In this document: positions 28,125-37,349 of the stretch, piece after piece | Layout of the letters: each line of letters begins with the position of its first letter | Numbering within the stretch: the stretch's first letter is position 1 | Assembly: GCA_017396085.1 (NCBI GenBank) | Contig: JAFQNC010000027.1 | Coordinates: 1-59,402, forward strand | Reading direction: 5' to 3' | DNA: 59,402 nucleotides | Source of the DNA: Tidjanibacter sp. | GTDB taxonomy: Bacteria; Bacteroidota; Bacteroidia; Bacteroidales; Rikenellaceae | Position numbers and translations under genes: made by a program | Notes under the pieces: generated by a model | Seen by the model: only the letters and a program-made list of their open reading frames with translations | Databases searched by the model: none | What the model was told of the DNA's origin: nothing

Positions 28125-28858
28125 ATCAAATCCTCCTTCTTAAACACGGGACCCTCCTTGCAGATGCGCTTGGCACCGCTCTTGGTCTGCACGCTGCAAC
28201 ACATACACACTCCAAAGCCGCAAGCCATCCTCTCGTCAAGGCTCAACTCGCCATCGCACTCCACCCCACTGCACAGTGCCCTCAGCATAGGCATAGGGCC
28301 ACAGGCGTAGAAGTAGTCGCCACCGATATGTTCGTTCCTAATCACATCCGTAACAAAGCCCCGAGTGCCGTGTGAGCCATCCACTGTGGCTACATAGACC
28401 TCGGCACCCAGCCCCCTGAACTCCTCCTCCATAACCACATCGGCCTTGGAATTGAAGCCCAAAATCACCACGGGCCTAACGTCCCTCTGCAACCACACTT
28501 TGGCCAAATTGTAGAGCGGAGCGCAACCGATACCACCACCGAGCAACATCGGTCTGTGGCACTCCACGCCCGCATCAAATCCGTTGCCAAGTCCCGTGAG
28601 TAGGTCCAATTCGGCACCCTCACAGAGCAGGCTCATAGCCCTTGTGCCCTCGCCCACAATGTCGTAGAGCAGAGTGATGCTCTCCGCATCGTAGTCGCAC
28701 ACCGAGATGGGCCTACGCAAAAACTTACCCTCCACAGCCACATTGACAAACTGCCCGGGTGCGGTCAGGTACTGCGTGTCGCCCTCCAACACCATCAGCA
28801 TAGTCTTTGCCGACAGCGGGCGATTGGTGCGTACCTTATATATATTGCGCTTGTACAT
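28115..28858 (-). CDS. pyrK: Dihydroorotate dehydrogenase electron-transfer subunit
   Basis: A 247-residue FAD/2Fe-2S protein of the ferredoxin reductase family that couples PyrD to NAD+. The N-terminal FAD domain has FLRRPISVCDYD. The NAD-binding middle shows LLGGGIGCAPLYNLAK. The C-terminal iron-sulfur ligands are in ACGFGVCMCC (Cys-x4-Cys-x2-Cys) with the fourth in RICKEGPVF. Length and ligand spacing match the family. It overlaps pyrD by 10 bases and follows carB by 32 bases. Confidence 0.95.
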   Translation of the reverse strand: MYKRNIYKVRTNRPLSAKTMLMVLEGDTQYLTAPGQFVNVAVEGKFLRRPISVCDYDAESITLLYDIVGEGTRAMSLLCEGAELDLLTGLGNGFDAGVECHRPMLLGGGIGCAPLYNLAKVWLQRDVRPVVILGFNSKADVVMEEEFRGLGAEVYVATVDGSHGTRGFVTDVIRNEHIGGDYFYACGPMPMLRALCSGVECDGELSLDERMACGFGVCMCCSVQTKSGAKRICKEGPVFKKEDLIWK

Positions 28859-28890
28859 AGTGTCGCTTTTCTCCTCTCAATCTCTTCTTT

Positions 28891-31800
28891 TTACTCCTCT
28901 GCGTCAATGGTCGAAACGCTCATCGTGATTTCCTCCAGCACGTTGAGCAGCACACCCACAGTTTCAAGCGAGGTGAAGAGCGAGATGTTGTTCTCCACCG
29001 CCGCACGCCTGATTTGGTAGCCATCCCTGTGGGCCGAGTGCTTGTCCAGAGCCATTGTGTTAATCACATAGTTCACGTGGCCTTGACGCAGCGAGTCGAT
29101 AATCTCGGTGCTACCCTCGCTCAATTTCCTGCGCATACGTGTCTTTATGCCGTGCTCACGCAGGAAGAGTGCCGTACCCCTTGTGGCCTCAATGTTGAAG
29201 CCCAAGTTGTAGAACCTTCTCACAAGTGGCAGAGCCCTCTGCTGGTCGGCATTGGCGATGGTTACGAAGATGGTACCGTAGTTCTCCACATTGAGGCCCG
29301 AAGCCTGCAACGACTTGTAGAGCGCCCTATTGAGCGACTTGTCGTAGCCGATGGCCTCACCCGTGGATTTCATCTCGGGCGAGAGGTAGGAGTCCATACC
29401 CCTGAGTTTCGCAAACGAGAAGGCGGGAGTCTTCACAAACCAGCGTTTCTTCTCCTCGGGGTAGAGTTGGTTGATACCCTGCTCCTTGAGCGACACACCG
29501 AGCATAACCCTTGTGGCAATGTCGGCCAAAGGCACACCCGTAGCCTTCGACAAGAAGGGCACCGTGCGCGAGGAGCGAGGATTGACCTCAATCACATAGA
29601 CATCCTCCTTCTCGTCTACGATGAACTGAATGTTGTAGAGGCCCACAATGCCAATCTCCACACCGAGCCTTACGGTGTAGTCCAAAATATCCTTCTTAAC
29701 CTTGGGGCTCACGCTGAAGGTGGGATAGACACTGATGGAGTCGCCCGAGTGGATACCGGTGTGCTCCACGTGCTCCATAATGCCGGGCACAAACACATCC
29801 GTTCCATCGCACACTGCATCCACCTCCAACTCCTTGCCCATAATATACTTATCCACCAGCACCGGTTGGTCCACATTGACCTCCACAGCCGTCTGAAGGT
29901 ACCTCCTCAGGGCCTCCTCGTTGGACACAATCTGCATCGCCCTGCCACCAAGCACATAACTTGGCCTCACCAGCACGGGGTAGCCGATGCGGTTGGCTGC
30001 CCTCACGCCTGCCTCAATGTCGGTTACCGCCTCGGCCATAGGCTGCGGTATCTCCAACTTGGTCATAATGGCCTCAAAGCAACCCCTATCCTCGGCATTG
30101 CGGATGGCCTCAATGCCTGTGCCGATGATGGGGGCACCGAGCGCAGCAAGTGGCTCGGCAAGGTTGATGGCGGTCTGGCCACCGAGCGACACAATCACCC
30201 CATCGGGCTTTTCCAGTGTGAGCACATTCATCACATCCTCCACCGTCAGCGGCTCAAAGTAGAGTTTGTCGCTGGTGGTGTAGTCGGTCGATACAGTCTC
30301 GGGGTTATTGTTGATAATGATAGCCTCGTAGCCCGCTTGGCGAATGGTCCAGATGGCGTGTACCGTGGAGTAGTCAAACTCCACACCCTGACCAATACGA
30401 ATGGGGCCCGAGCCGAGCACAACGATTTTCTTCTTGTCGCTCACCCTCGACTCGTTCTCCTTCTCGTAGGTGGAGTAGAAATAGGGCACATAGGCGTCAA
30501 ATTCGCCTGCGCAGGTGTCAATCATCTTGTACACAGGTAGGATGTTCTCCCTCTTGCGCATCAGAAAGACCTCTGCCTCGGTGGTGCCCCACAGTTGGGC
30601 AATATACTTGTCGCCAAAGCCCATACGCTTGGCATCCCTGAGCACCTCCACATTCATCGGAGCAGCCTTCACCCTCGGCTCGGCCTCCACAATGTTCTTA
30701 ATCTTCTCCAAGAAGAACATATCAATCTTGGTGCGGTCGTAGACCAAACCGGGGTCCACTCCCCTACGGATGAGTTCGGCAATGGCATAGAGCCTATCAT
30801 CGGTTGCCTTGCGGATATACTCCAGCATATCGGCCGTGGGCATCGAGTCGAACTTCTTGTGGTGGATGTGGCACACGCCCGTCTCAAGCGACCTCACAGC
30901 CTTCAACAGGCTCTCCTCCATCGTGCGGCCAATGCTCATAACCTCACCGGTAGCCTTCATCTGGGTACCGAGTTCGTTGCTTGCATCGGCAAACTTATCA
31001 AACGGGAAGCGGGCAACCTTTGTAACCACATAGTCAATCGAAGGCTCAAAACTTGCAGGTGTGTTGGCAATCTGAATTTCGTCCAAGTGCATACCGATGG
31101 CAATCTTGGCACTCACCCTCGCAATGGGGAAGCCACTCGCCTTTGACGCCAGAGCCGATGAGCGCGACACCCTCGGATTGACCTCAATGAGGTAGTACTC
31201 AAACGAGTGGGGGTCGAGTGCGAACTGCACGTTGCAACCGCCCTCAATTTTGAGCGCACGGATGAGTTTGAGCGCACTACCACGCAGTAGTTGATACTCC
31301 TTGTCGGTAAGTGTCTGTGCGGGGGCAACCACAATGGAGTCGCCCGTGTGAACACCAACGGGGTCCACATTTTCCATACTACAAATGGCAATGGCAGTGT
31401 CGTTGGCATCCCTCATCACCTCAAACTCAATCTCCTTGTAGCCCTTGATGCTCTTCTCCACCAACACTTGGTGTACGGGCGAGAGGTCCAGTGCGGTGCG
31501 CATCAACTCACGCAGTTCCTCCTCGTTGTCGGCAAAACCGCCACCCGTGCCGCCCAGTGTGAAGGCAGGGCGCAAAATCACGGGGTAGCCAATCCTTGCA
31601 GCAATGGCCACGCCACCCTCAATGCTCTCCGTAACATCGCTCGGCAACACCGGCTCGCCTATGCGCTCGCAGAGTTCCTTGAAGAGTTCCCTATCCTCGG
31701 CCATCTCGATACTCTCAAACGAGGTGCCCAAAATCTCCACCTGACACTCCTCCAACACGCCCTTCTTGGCGAGTTGCACAGCCAAATTAAGTCCCGTTTG

Positions 31801-32076
31801 GCCACCCAGACCCGGCACAATAGCATCGGGGCGTTCATAGCGCACAATCTTGGCCACATACTCCAACGTAAGGGGTTCCATATAGACCTTGTCGGCGATG
31901 TTGGTGTCGGTCATAATGGTTGCCGGATTGGAATTTACGAGCACAACCTCATAGCCCTCCTCTTTCAGAGCCATACAAGCCTGCGTGCCGGCATAGTCAA
32001 ATTCGGCAGCCTGACCCACCACAATGGGGCCGGAGCCGATTACCATCACTTTCTTTATATCACTGCGTTTGGGCAT
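28891..32076 (-). CDS. carB: Carbamoyl phosphate synthetase, large subunit
   Basis: A 1061-residue synthetase with two homologous ATP-grasp halves ([22 protein letters not shown] and [21 protein letters not shown]). It makes carbamoyl phosphate from bicarbonate, ammonia and two ATP. The C-terminal MGS-like allosteric domain is present (about residue 930 onward). Both ATP-grasp halves look intact. It is of special interest because its partner CarA lacks the glutaminase Cys, so the ammonia-using activity of CarB is probably the physiological one. It follows carA by 20 bases. Confidence 0.97.
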   Translation of the reverse strand: MPKRSDIKKVMVIGSGPIVVGQAAEFDYAGTQACMALKEEGYEVVLVNSNPATIMTDTNIADKVYMEPLTLEYVAKIVRYERPDAIVPGLGGQTGLNLAVQLAKKGVLEECQVEILGTSFESIEMAEDRELFKELCERIGEPVLPSDVTESIEGGVAIAARIGYPVILRPAFTLGGTGGGFADNEEELRELMRTALDLSPVHQVLVEKSIKGYKEIEFEVMRDANDTAIAICSMENVDPVGVHTGDSIVVAPAQTLTDKEYQLLRGSALKLIRALKIEGGCNVQFALDPHSFEYYLIEVNPRVSRSSALASKASGFPIARVSAKIAIGMHLDEIQIANTPASFEPSIDYVVTKVARFPFDKFADASNELGTQMKATGEVMSIGRTMEESLLKAVRSLETGVCHIHHKKFDSMPTADMLEYIRKATDDRLYAIAELIRRGVDPGLVYDRTKIDMFFLEKIKNIVEAEPRVKAAPMNVEVLRDAKRMGFGDKYIAQLWGTTEAEVFLMRKRENILPVYKMIDTCAGEFDAYVPYFYSTYEKENESRVSDKKKIVVLGSGPIRIGQGVEFDYSTVHAIWTIRQAGYEAIIINNNPETVSTDYTTSDKLYFEPLTVEDVMNVLTLEKPDGVIVSLGGQTAINLAEPLAALGAPIIGTGIEAIRNAEDRGCFEAIMTKLEIPQPMAEAVTDIEAGVRAANRIGYPVLVRPSYVLGGRAMQIVSNEEALRRYLQTAVEVNVDQPVLVDKYIMGKELEVDAVCDGTDVFVPGIMEHVEHTGIHSGDSISVYPTFSVSPKVKKDILDYTVRLGVEIGIVGLYNIQFIVDEKEDVYVIEVNPRSSRTVPFLSKATGVPLADIATRVMLGVSLKEQGINQLYPEEKKRWFVKTPAFSFAKLRGMDSYLSPEMKSTGEAIGYDKSLNRALYKSLQASGLNVENYGTIFVTIANADQQRALPLVRRFYNLGFNIEATRGTALFLREHGIKTRMRRKLSEGSTEIIDSLRQGHVNYVINTMALDKHSAHRDGYQIRRAAVENNISLFTSLETVGVLLNVLEEITMSVSTIDAEE

Positions 32077-32096
32077 ATACTTACTGATTTTTCGTT

Positions 32097-33170
32097 TTAT
32101 TTCATATTCTCAACAAACTTATCGAACAGGTAGAGGCTATCCTGCGGACCGGGGGCACTCTCGGGGTGATACTGCACCGCAAACACCTTGTCGGCCACAC
32201 ACTCCACACCCTCCACCGAGCCATCAAGCAGGTTGCGGTGGGTTACTTCAAGGCGGGTGTTAAGAAGCGACTCTTCCCTTACAGCGTAGGAGTGGTTCTG
32301 CGAGGTCATCTCCAACTTGCCATCCGCAAGGCGTTTCACGGGACTACCACCTCGGTGGCCACCTTTAAGTTTGTAACTCTCTGCACCATAGGCCAACGAA
32401 ATGAGTTGCATACCGAGGCCGATACCAAACATCGGCACCTTGCCCACCAGAGCCTTCACAGTCTGCACCACCTCGGGCACGTCTTGTGGATTGCCCGGGC
32501 CGTTGGGTATCATCACACCATCGGGGTTGAAGGAGAGAATCTCCTCGGCCGAAGTGTTGTAGGGCACAATCGTAACATTGCAACCCCACGCATTGAGTCG
32601 GCGGATGATACTATATTTGATACCGCAATCTACGGCCACCACGTCAAATTTGTGGTGGGGAGTGCGCGAAAACCAACGCTTACGGCAACTAACCCTGCTG
32701 ATGAGGTCGCTCTCCACGGGGGTGTTCTTAATGAGAGCCACAGCATCCTCCACAGCCATATCCGCATCCACCAGAGCAGCCCTTGTGCTACCCTCTCGGC
32801 TCAATTTCTTGGTAATCATCCTTGTGTCCACTCCGCTAATGGCAGGCACGCCACTCTCCTCCAGCACCTCGCCAAAGGTCTTGGTGTAGCGGAAGTTGCT
32901 CGGCAGGTTGTTGTTCTCCCTCACAACCATAGCCCCAACGTAGGGCACTTTGGTCTCAAAGTCCTCGTCTGTGATACCATAGTTACCAATCAGTGGGTAG
33001 GTCATCACAACCATTTGCCCTGCATACGAAGGGTCCGACAAAATCTCCTGATAGCCCACAACGGAGGTGTTGAACACAAGTTCACACACAGCCACCTTGT
33101 CGGCACCAAAGCCGTAGCCGTAGAATTGGCTGCCATCTTCGAGCACAAGTTTTTTAGTGTAGTTTTCCAT
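32097..33170 (-). CDS. carA: Carbamoyl phosphate synthetase small subunit lacking the glutaminase nucleophile
   Basis: A 357-residue CarA of normal length and domain order: the N-terminal CPSase small-chain domain ([13 protein letters not shown]), then a class I glutamine amidotransferase. The nucleophile motif that reads GICLGHQ in family members is GIGLGMQ here: Gly251 replaces the Cys (codon GGC) and Met254 replaces the His. The later His-Glu pair remains in [11 protein letters not shown]. Without the Cys the thioester with glutamine cannot form, so glutaminase activity should be lost, as in mammalian CPS1, where the Cys is also replaced. The fold seems conserved, so a structural role for CarB is likely. 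It lies between pyrC (59 bases) and carB (20 bases). Confidence 0.94.
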   Translation of the reverse strand: MENYTKKLVLEDGSQFYGYGFGADKVAVCELVFNTSVVGYQEILSDPSYAGQMVVMTYPLIGNYGITDEDFETKVPYVGAMVVRENNNLPSNFRYTKTFGEVLEESGVPAISGVDTRMITKKLSREGSTRAALVDADMAVEDAVALIKNTPVESDLISRVSCRKRWFSRTPHHKFDVVAVDCGIKYSIIRRLNAWGCNVTIVPYNTSAEEILSFNPDGVMIPNGPGNPQDVPEVVQTVKALVGKVPMFGIGLGMQLISLAYGAESYKLKGGHRGGSPVKRLADGKLEMTSQNHSYAVREESLLNTRLEVTHRNLLDGSVEGVECVADKVFAVQYHPESAPGPQDSLYLFDKFVENMK

Positions 33171-33229
33171 AATGTGTTTTTGGTTTACACAAGTTTATGT
33201 TCGTTTCTTCTCTGTCCTCTTTTTTTTGT

Positions 33230-34498
33230 CTATTTTTGGTAGGCTACTTTGCCCCCTGCAATGGTGCACAGCACCTCGCCACGCATCCTCATCCCCTCAA
33301 AGGGGGTTGCCTTGCCACACGAGAGGAATTCCTCGGGGCTCACCGTAAACTCCTTGTCGAAGTCCACAAGCACCATATCGGCCCTCTCGCCCACTCGGAG
33401 CCCGCCCTTTAAGCCCAGTAACTCTCGGGGCCTCTCGGCCATAAGTTCCACCATACGGCCAAAATCAATCACGCCGCCTGCAACCATAAAGGTGTAGACC
33501 GCCGCCAGCGAGGTCTCAATGCCCACAACGCCCATTGCACTCCCTGCCAGCCCTCGGCTCTTCTCCTCGGCCGAGTGTGGTGCGTGGTCGGTGGCAACAA
33601 CGTCAATGGTACCATCGACCAAGCCCTCACGCAGAGCCTCCATATCGGCCCTTGCTCTCAATGGCGGGTTCATCTTGAAGCGGCCCTCCTCTTTGAGGTC
33701 CTCATCGCACAGCACAAGGTAGTGAGGGGCCGTTTCGCAGGTTACCTTCACTCCCCTCTTTTTGGCCTCCCTGATGAGCGCAACGCTCTCCTTGGTGGAT
33801 ATGTGGCACACGTGCAGGCGGCAGCCCGTGCGCTCGGCAATCTCAATATCTCGCTTCACCTCGGCCCACTCGCTCTCCGAGCAGATACCCTTGTGTCCGT
33901 GAGCAGCGCACCACTCTCCATCGTGGATGTAGCCCCCGTGCAGAAGGCTCTCCACCTCGCAGTGGGCAGCGAGAATCTTCCCCGTGGCAGCAACTCGTTC
34001 CATCGCCTGCTCCATAACCTCGGCCGATTGCACTCCTGTACCATCGTCAGAAAAGCCCGCCACGCTTGGTGCCAAAGCGGCATAATCGACCAATTCGGCT
34101 CCCTTGCGGTCGGTGGTGATGGTTGCATAGGGCAACACCTCAATGGCTGCATCCCTCGCAATGATGTCGAGTTGTGCTTGGAGATGTTCGGGGCTATCGG
34201 GTGCGGGGGCGAGATTGGGCATTGTGCACACGGTGGTAAAACCACCCGCAGCGGCCGCACGGCTACCGGAGAGAATTGTCTCCTTGTAGGCAAAACCGGG
34301 CTCACGCAGGTGAACGTGCATATCCACCAGTCCGGGTAGCAGGAACTTACCCCTACCGTCAATTTCCACCACACCTTCGGTGGCGTCAATGCGCTCGGCA
34401 ATGCGCTCCACTTTGCCTTCCGACACGAGCACATCGCACTTGGTAAGTCTACCCTCCAGCCACACTTTGGCACCAAAAACCAACAATTTTTCTCCCAT
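33230..34498 (-). CDS. pyrC: Dihydroorotase, class I
   Basis: A 422-residue amidohydrolase that cyclises carbamoyl aspartate to dihydroorotate. Metal ligands are readable: HVH in LVDMHVHLREPGF, the later His residues in AHCEVESLL and HVCHISTKE, and the catalytic Asp in VATDHAPHS. The length places it in the longer class I. An ATG five codons upstream (34513) is also possible; the start at 34498 gives the family N-terminus MGEKLLVFGAKVW. It is the first gene of the pyr operon and starts a few tens of bases after the T-run of a terminator hairpin, so it depends on readthrough from the leader. Confidence 0.95.
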   Translation of the reverse strand: MGEKLLVFGAKVWLEGRLTKCDVLVSEGKVERIAERIDATEGVVEIDGRGKFLLPGLVDMHVHLREPGFAYKETILSGSRAAAAGGFTTVCTMPNLAPAPDSPEHLQAQLDIIARDAAIEVLPYATITTDRKGAELVDYAALAPSVAGFSDDGTGVQSAEVMEQAMERVAATGKILAAHCEVESLLHGGYIHDGEWCAAHGHKGICSESEWAEVKRDIEIAERTGCRLHVCHISTKESVALIREAKKRGVKVTCETAPHYLVLCDEDLKEEGRFKMNPPLRARADMEALREGLVDGTIDVVATDHAPHSAEEKSRGLAGSAMGVVGIETSLAAVYTFMVAGGVIDFGRMVELMAERPRELLGLKGGLRVGERADMVLVDFDKEFTVSPEEFLSCGKATPFEGMRMRGEVLCTIAGGKVAYQK

Positions 34499-34530
34499 AG
34501 ACGTGTTTCTCATTTACTCCGGTAGAGCAT

Positions 34531-34563
34531 AAAAAAAGAGGTAACTCGCAGACGAGTTACCTC
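34531..34563 (-). terminator. Intrinsic terminator in the pyr leader (candidate attenuator)
   Basis: Perfect 11-bp arms GAGGTAACTCG (34538-34548) and CGAGTTACCTC (34553-34563) with loop CAGA. In the minus direction seven T follow (34531-34537). The stop codon of the 32-codon leader ORF lies within its 5' arm. Confidence 0.85.
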
Positions 34564-34655
34564 CTAAAATCGCAAACATCAGCAGACAGTGCGACCTGTG
34601 AAACAACATTGGGCATTGGTTGCGCCTCGATGGAGTATTTCTCACTGATGGTCAT
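34557..34655 (-). CDS. 32-residue leader peptide ORF of the pyrimidine operon
   Basis: Reading from 34655, ATG ACC ATC gives a 32-residue peptide beginning MTISEKYSIEAQ and ending SADVCDFRR, then TAA. It starts about 25 bases after the -7 box TATCTTTG. Its stop codon lies inside the 5' arm of the terminator in front of pyrC, so a ribosome finishing the ORF would cover the arm and block the hairpin. This is the plan of the E. coli pyrBI leader, where fast transcription at high UTP uncouples the ribosome and lets the terminator form. The peptide itself resembles nothing I know. Translation is inferred, not shown. Confidence 0.6.
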   Translation of the reverse strand: MTISEKYSIEAQPMPNVVSQVALSADVCDFRR

Positions 34656-34672
34656 AGTCTGCTATTTTCCTA

Positions 34673-34680
34673 CAAAGATA
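34673..34680 (-). promoter_or_regulatory. -7 box of the pyr operon promoter
   Basis: On the minus strand TATCTTTG matches TAnnTTTG exactly. The -33 region about 20 bases upstream is very T-rich but has no clear TTTG. It overlaps the -33 region of the divergent guanine deaminase promoter. Confidence 0.65.
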
Positions 34681-34688
34681 GGAATTAA

Positions 34689-34720
34689 ATTGAAAAATAA
34701 AAATAAAATGGCTATATTTG
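34689..34720 (+). promoter_or_regulatory. Sigma-ABfr promoter of the guanine deaminase gene
   Basis: ATTG (34689-34692), a 20-base spacer, then TATATTTG (34713-34720). The start codon follows 65 bases later. Confidence 0.7.
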
Positions 34721-34785
34721 TAGGCAAATCGCATAAGATTTGCACTAATTGGGAATTATATAACAAACAGAGTGTATAGACAATT

Positions 34786-35253
34786 ATGAGTGAAAACAAA
34801 TTTATGCGTATGGCCATCGAACTCTCCAAGGAGAGCGTTGCCAAGGGTGGCGGCCCATTTGGAGCAGTCATCGTGAGGGACGACCAAGTCATCGCCACAG
34901 GCTCCAATAGTGTAACCCTTCTGAACGACCCCACAGCCCACGCCGAAGTGAGCGCAATTCGTGCTGCTTGTCAGGCGGTTGGGGACTTCAACCTCAAGGG
35001 ATGCGTGATATACTCCTCCTGCGAGCCTTGCCCTATGTGTTTGAGTGCCATTTATTGGGCCGGAATAGAGCGCATCTACTACGCCAACAATCGTGAGGAT
35101 GCCGCAGCGATTGGTTTTGACGATGCCTTCATCTACGACCAAATCCCCCTCGCTCCCACCAAGCGCACCATCCCCTCCCTACCCCTGATGCGGGCCGAGG
35201 GCTTGGAGGCCTTCAAAATGTGGACTGCCAAAGAGGACAAGGTTGAGTACTAA
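34786..35253 (+). CDS. guaD: Guanine deaminase (cytidine deaminase fold)
   Basis: A 155-residue zinc deaminase that converts guanine to xanthine and ammonia. The zinc ligands are His52 in AHAEVSAIR (with catalytic Glu54) and the PCxxC pair Cys82/Cys85 in CEPCPMC. The C-terminal half, AIYWAGIERIYYANNREDAAAIGFDD, with the later KRTIPSL, matches the B. subtilis GuaD type better than the tRNA-specific TadA. It diverges from the pyr operon and has its own promoter and a strong terminator. The ammonia it releases is the nitrogen source that the altered CarA and GuaA would need, but that link is only inference. Confidence 0.88.
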   Translation: MSENKFMRMAIELSKESVAKGGGPFGAVIVRDDQVIATGSNSVTLLNDPTAHAEVSAIRAACQAVGDFNLKGCVIYSSCEPCPMCLSAIYWAGIERIYYANNREDAAAIGFDDAFIYDQIPLAPTKRTIPSLPLMRAEGLEAFKMWTAKEDKVEY

Positions 35254-35287
35254 AAGAGGTTGCCAAACACTTGGCAACCTCTTTTAG
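35250..35287. terminator. Bidirectional terminator after guaD
   Basis: A perfect 17-bp stem (35250-35266 with 35271-35287) with loop ACAC; the arms include the guaD stop codon and end in A4 and T4 runs. Confidence 0.85.
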
Positions 35288-35370
35288 TAAATTGAAAATT
35301 GAAAATTAGAAATAGTATTTGAAAGTAACGGAAGGACTCCACCCCAACATAGTTATTATTTTCAAAAAAA

Positions 35371-35401
35371 GTCGTTAGACGTTAGACTTTTGACGTTAGA
35401 C
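35371..35401. repeat. Direct repeat of GACGTTAGAC, also found near 59.24 kb
   Basis: GTCGTTAGACGTTAGAC (35371-35387) is followed by GACGTTAGAC (35392-35401). The same 17-mer with one change is present in opposite orientation at 59236-59252. A short AAATTGAAAATTG repeat precedes it. The rest of 35288-35404 holds nothing I recognise. Confidence 0.6.
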
Positions 35402-35404
35402 AAA

Positions 35405-35433
35405 CAAAAAAGGGACTCCGTGTTGGAGTCCCT
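35405..35433 (-). terminator. Intrinsic terminator of the nqr operon
   Basis: Arms AGGGACTCC (35411-35419) and GGAGTCCCT (35425-35433) with loop GTGTT. In the minus direction a run of T follows (A-run at 35406-35410). It lies just past the nqrF stop. Confidence 0.85.
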
Positions 35434-35440
35434 CATCTAT

Positions 35441-36691
35441 TTAACTACCGAAGTTGTCGTACATAATGTTCTCGGGTGGTACGCCCAAGTTGTCGAGCAT
35501 ATTCACCACTGCCGAAATCATCATAGGAGGACCACACAAGTAGTACTCAATATCCTCCGGTGCGGGGTGATTCTTGAGGTAGTTGTTGTAGATGACGTTG
35601 TGGATGAAGCCAATGTAGTTGGGGTCCCAGTTGTCATCAGGCCTCGGGTCGCTCAAACCAATAGCGAACTTGAAGTTGGGGAAATCCTTGGCAAACTCCT
35701 CAAACTGCTCCTGATAGAAAATCTCCTGCTTCGAGCGTGCGCCATACCAGAACGAGATGGGCAGGTCGCTCTTGACGGTCTTGAAGAGGTGGAAGATGTG
35801 TGAACGCATAGGGGCCATACCTGCACCACCACCGATAAACATCTTCTCATTGGGGGTATCCTTGATGAAGAACTCACCATAGGGGCCCGAGATGGTAACC
35901 TTATCACCGGGTTTGCGCGAGAAGATATAGGCCGAGCAGATACCCGTGGGCACGTTCATAAAGCCGCCCGTAGCCCTATCAAAGGGAGGAGTGGCAATAC
36001 GCACGTTGAGCATAATGATGTCGTCCTCAGCAGGCTGGTTGGCCATTGAGTAGGCACGGAAGGTGGGCTCGGGGTTCTTGGCCACGATGTCCCACATCTT
36101 GAACTTGGTCCAGTCGGCGTGGTACTTCTCGTCAATGTCCATATCGGAGAACTTAATCTCGTCATACTGGGGCACGTCAATCTGAATGTAGCCACCGCTC
36201 TTAAACTTAAGCCTCTCGCCCTCGGGTAGTTTTACCACGAACTCCTTCATAAAGGTCGATACGCTGCGGCACGAAACCACCTCGCACTCCATCTTCTTAA
36301 CGCCCAAAACGCTCTCGGGAATAACAATGTCAAGATTGTTCTTAACCTTCACTTGGCAGCCCAAACGCCAGTGCTCTTTCTGCTGTTTGCGGGTGAAGAA
36401 GCCAACCTCGGTGGGCAAAATCTCGCCACCACCGTCAAGCACCTGCACCTTACACATACCGCAACTGCCCTGACCACCACAAGCCGAGGGAAGAAAAATC
36501 TTCTCCTGTGCCAAGGTTGTCAGCAGCGAGCCGCCACTTGCAACTTTGAGTTGTTTCTGGCCATCGTTGATGTTGATGGTAACCTCGCCCGAGCTGGTCA
36601 GTTTAGCCTTTGCAACAAGCAGCAAAGCCACCAGCAACAGCAAGGCTACGAGGAATACCACGATGGCAACAATAATAATCTGTGTATCCAT
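35441..36691 (-). CDS. nqrF: Na+-translocating NADH:quinone reductase subunit F
   Basis: A 416-residue NADH-oxidising subunit of the Na+-NQR complex in the inner membrane. One N-terminal membrane helix (about residues 4-27) is followed by a plant-type ferredoxin domain with Cys71-x5-Cys77-x2-Cys80 and Cys112 (CGGQGSCGMC then GCQVKV). The FAD-binding domain has FRAYSMANQP and the NAD-binding domain GGGAGMAPMRSHIF. It is the last gene of the nqrABCDEF operon, 27 bases after nqrE. Electrons enter here from NADH. Confidence 0.97.
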   Translation of the reverse strand: MDTQIIIVAIVVFLVALLLLVALLLVAKAKLTSSGEVTININDGQKQLKVASGGSLLTTLAQEKIFLPSACGGQGSCGMCKVQVLDGGGEILPTEVGFFTRKQQKEHWRLGCQVKVKNNLDIVIPESVLGVKKMECEVVSCRSVSTFMKEFVVKLPEGERLKFKSGGYIQIDVPQYDEIKFSDMDIDEKYHADWTKFKMWDIVAKNPEPTFRAYSMANQPAEDDIIMLNVRIATPPFDRATGGFMNVPTGICSAYIFSRKPGDKVTISGPYGEFFIKDTPNEKMFIGGGAGMAPMRSHIFHLFKTVKSDLPISFWYGARSKQEIFYQEQFEEFAKDFPNFKFAIGLSDPRPDDNWDPNYIGFIHNVIYNNYLKNHPAPEDIEYYLCGPPMMISAVVNMLDNLGVPPENIMYDNFGS

Positions 36692-36718
36692 TTCTCTTTC
36701 TTTGCCTTAAATAAAATT

Positions 36719-37333
36719 CTACATCTGGAAACCGGAGAAAATCATAAATGCCATACCGAGCAAGCCTGTGATGATGAAGGCGATGCCGGGGCCACGAAGT
36801 CCCACGGGAATGTTGGAATAGGAGAGCCTCTCGCGGATGGCTGCCATCACAAGAATTGCAATCCACCAACCAAAGCCCGAGCCGAAGCCGAACACGGCAG
36901 CCTCACCAACGGTGGCAAAGTTGCGCTGCTGCATAAACAGTGCGCCACCCATAATTGCGCAGTTTACGGCAATCAGAGGCAAGAAGATACCGAGCGAGTT
37001 ATAAAGCGAAGGCGAGAATTTCTCAATGACCATCTCCAACAACTGAACAAATGCAGCAATCACTGCAATGAAGAGAATAAAGCTCAAAAAACTCAAATCA
37101 ACACTCGCAAACTCGGGGCTAACCCAAGCGAGTGCGCCTTTTTTGAGCACGTAGTTTTCGAGCAAATAGTTCAGGGGCACAGTCATAAGCATTACGAAAG
37201 TAACTGCCAAACCCAAACCATTTGCAGTCTTAACGCTCTTCGAAACGGCAATGTAGGAACACATACCGAAGAAGAACGAGAACACCATATTGTCTATAAA
37301 GGTAGACTGAATAAATAGTTTCAAAAGTTCCAT
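36719..37333 (-). CDS. nqrE: Na+-translocating NADH:quinone reductase subunit E
   Basis: A 204-residue integral membrane subunit with about six helices, homologous to NqrD in inverted topology. The two cysteines that share the intramembrane iron-sulfur centre with NqrD are present in FFFGMCSYIAVSK and AVNCAIMGGALF. It is 16 bases after nqrD and 27 before nqrF. Length is typical. Confidence 0.96.
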   Translation of the reverse strand: MELLKLFIQSTFIDNMVFSFFFGMCSYIAVSKSVKTANGLGLAVTFVMLMTVPLNYLLENYVLKKGALAWVSPEFASVDLSFLSFILFIAVIAAFVQLLEMVIEKFSPSLYNSLGIFLPLIAVNCAIMGGALFMQQRNFATVGEAAVFGFGSGFGWWIAILVMAAIRERLSYSNIPVGLRGPGIAFIITGLLGMAFMIFSGFQM

Positions 37334-37349
37334 ATTCTATGCTCCTCCT

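Noticed and set aside
34512..34532. Six-codon ORF (MLYRSK) between the pyr terminator and pyrC
   Set aside because: Too short to support; it may only reflect chance, although its stop overlaps the upstream pyrC ATG.
35371..35401. CRISPR array
   Set aside because: The repeat unit is about 10 bases with almost no spacers and no cas genes.
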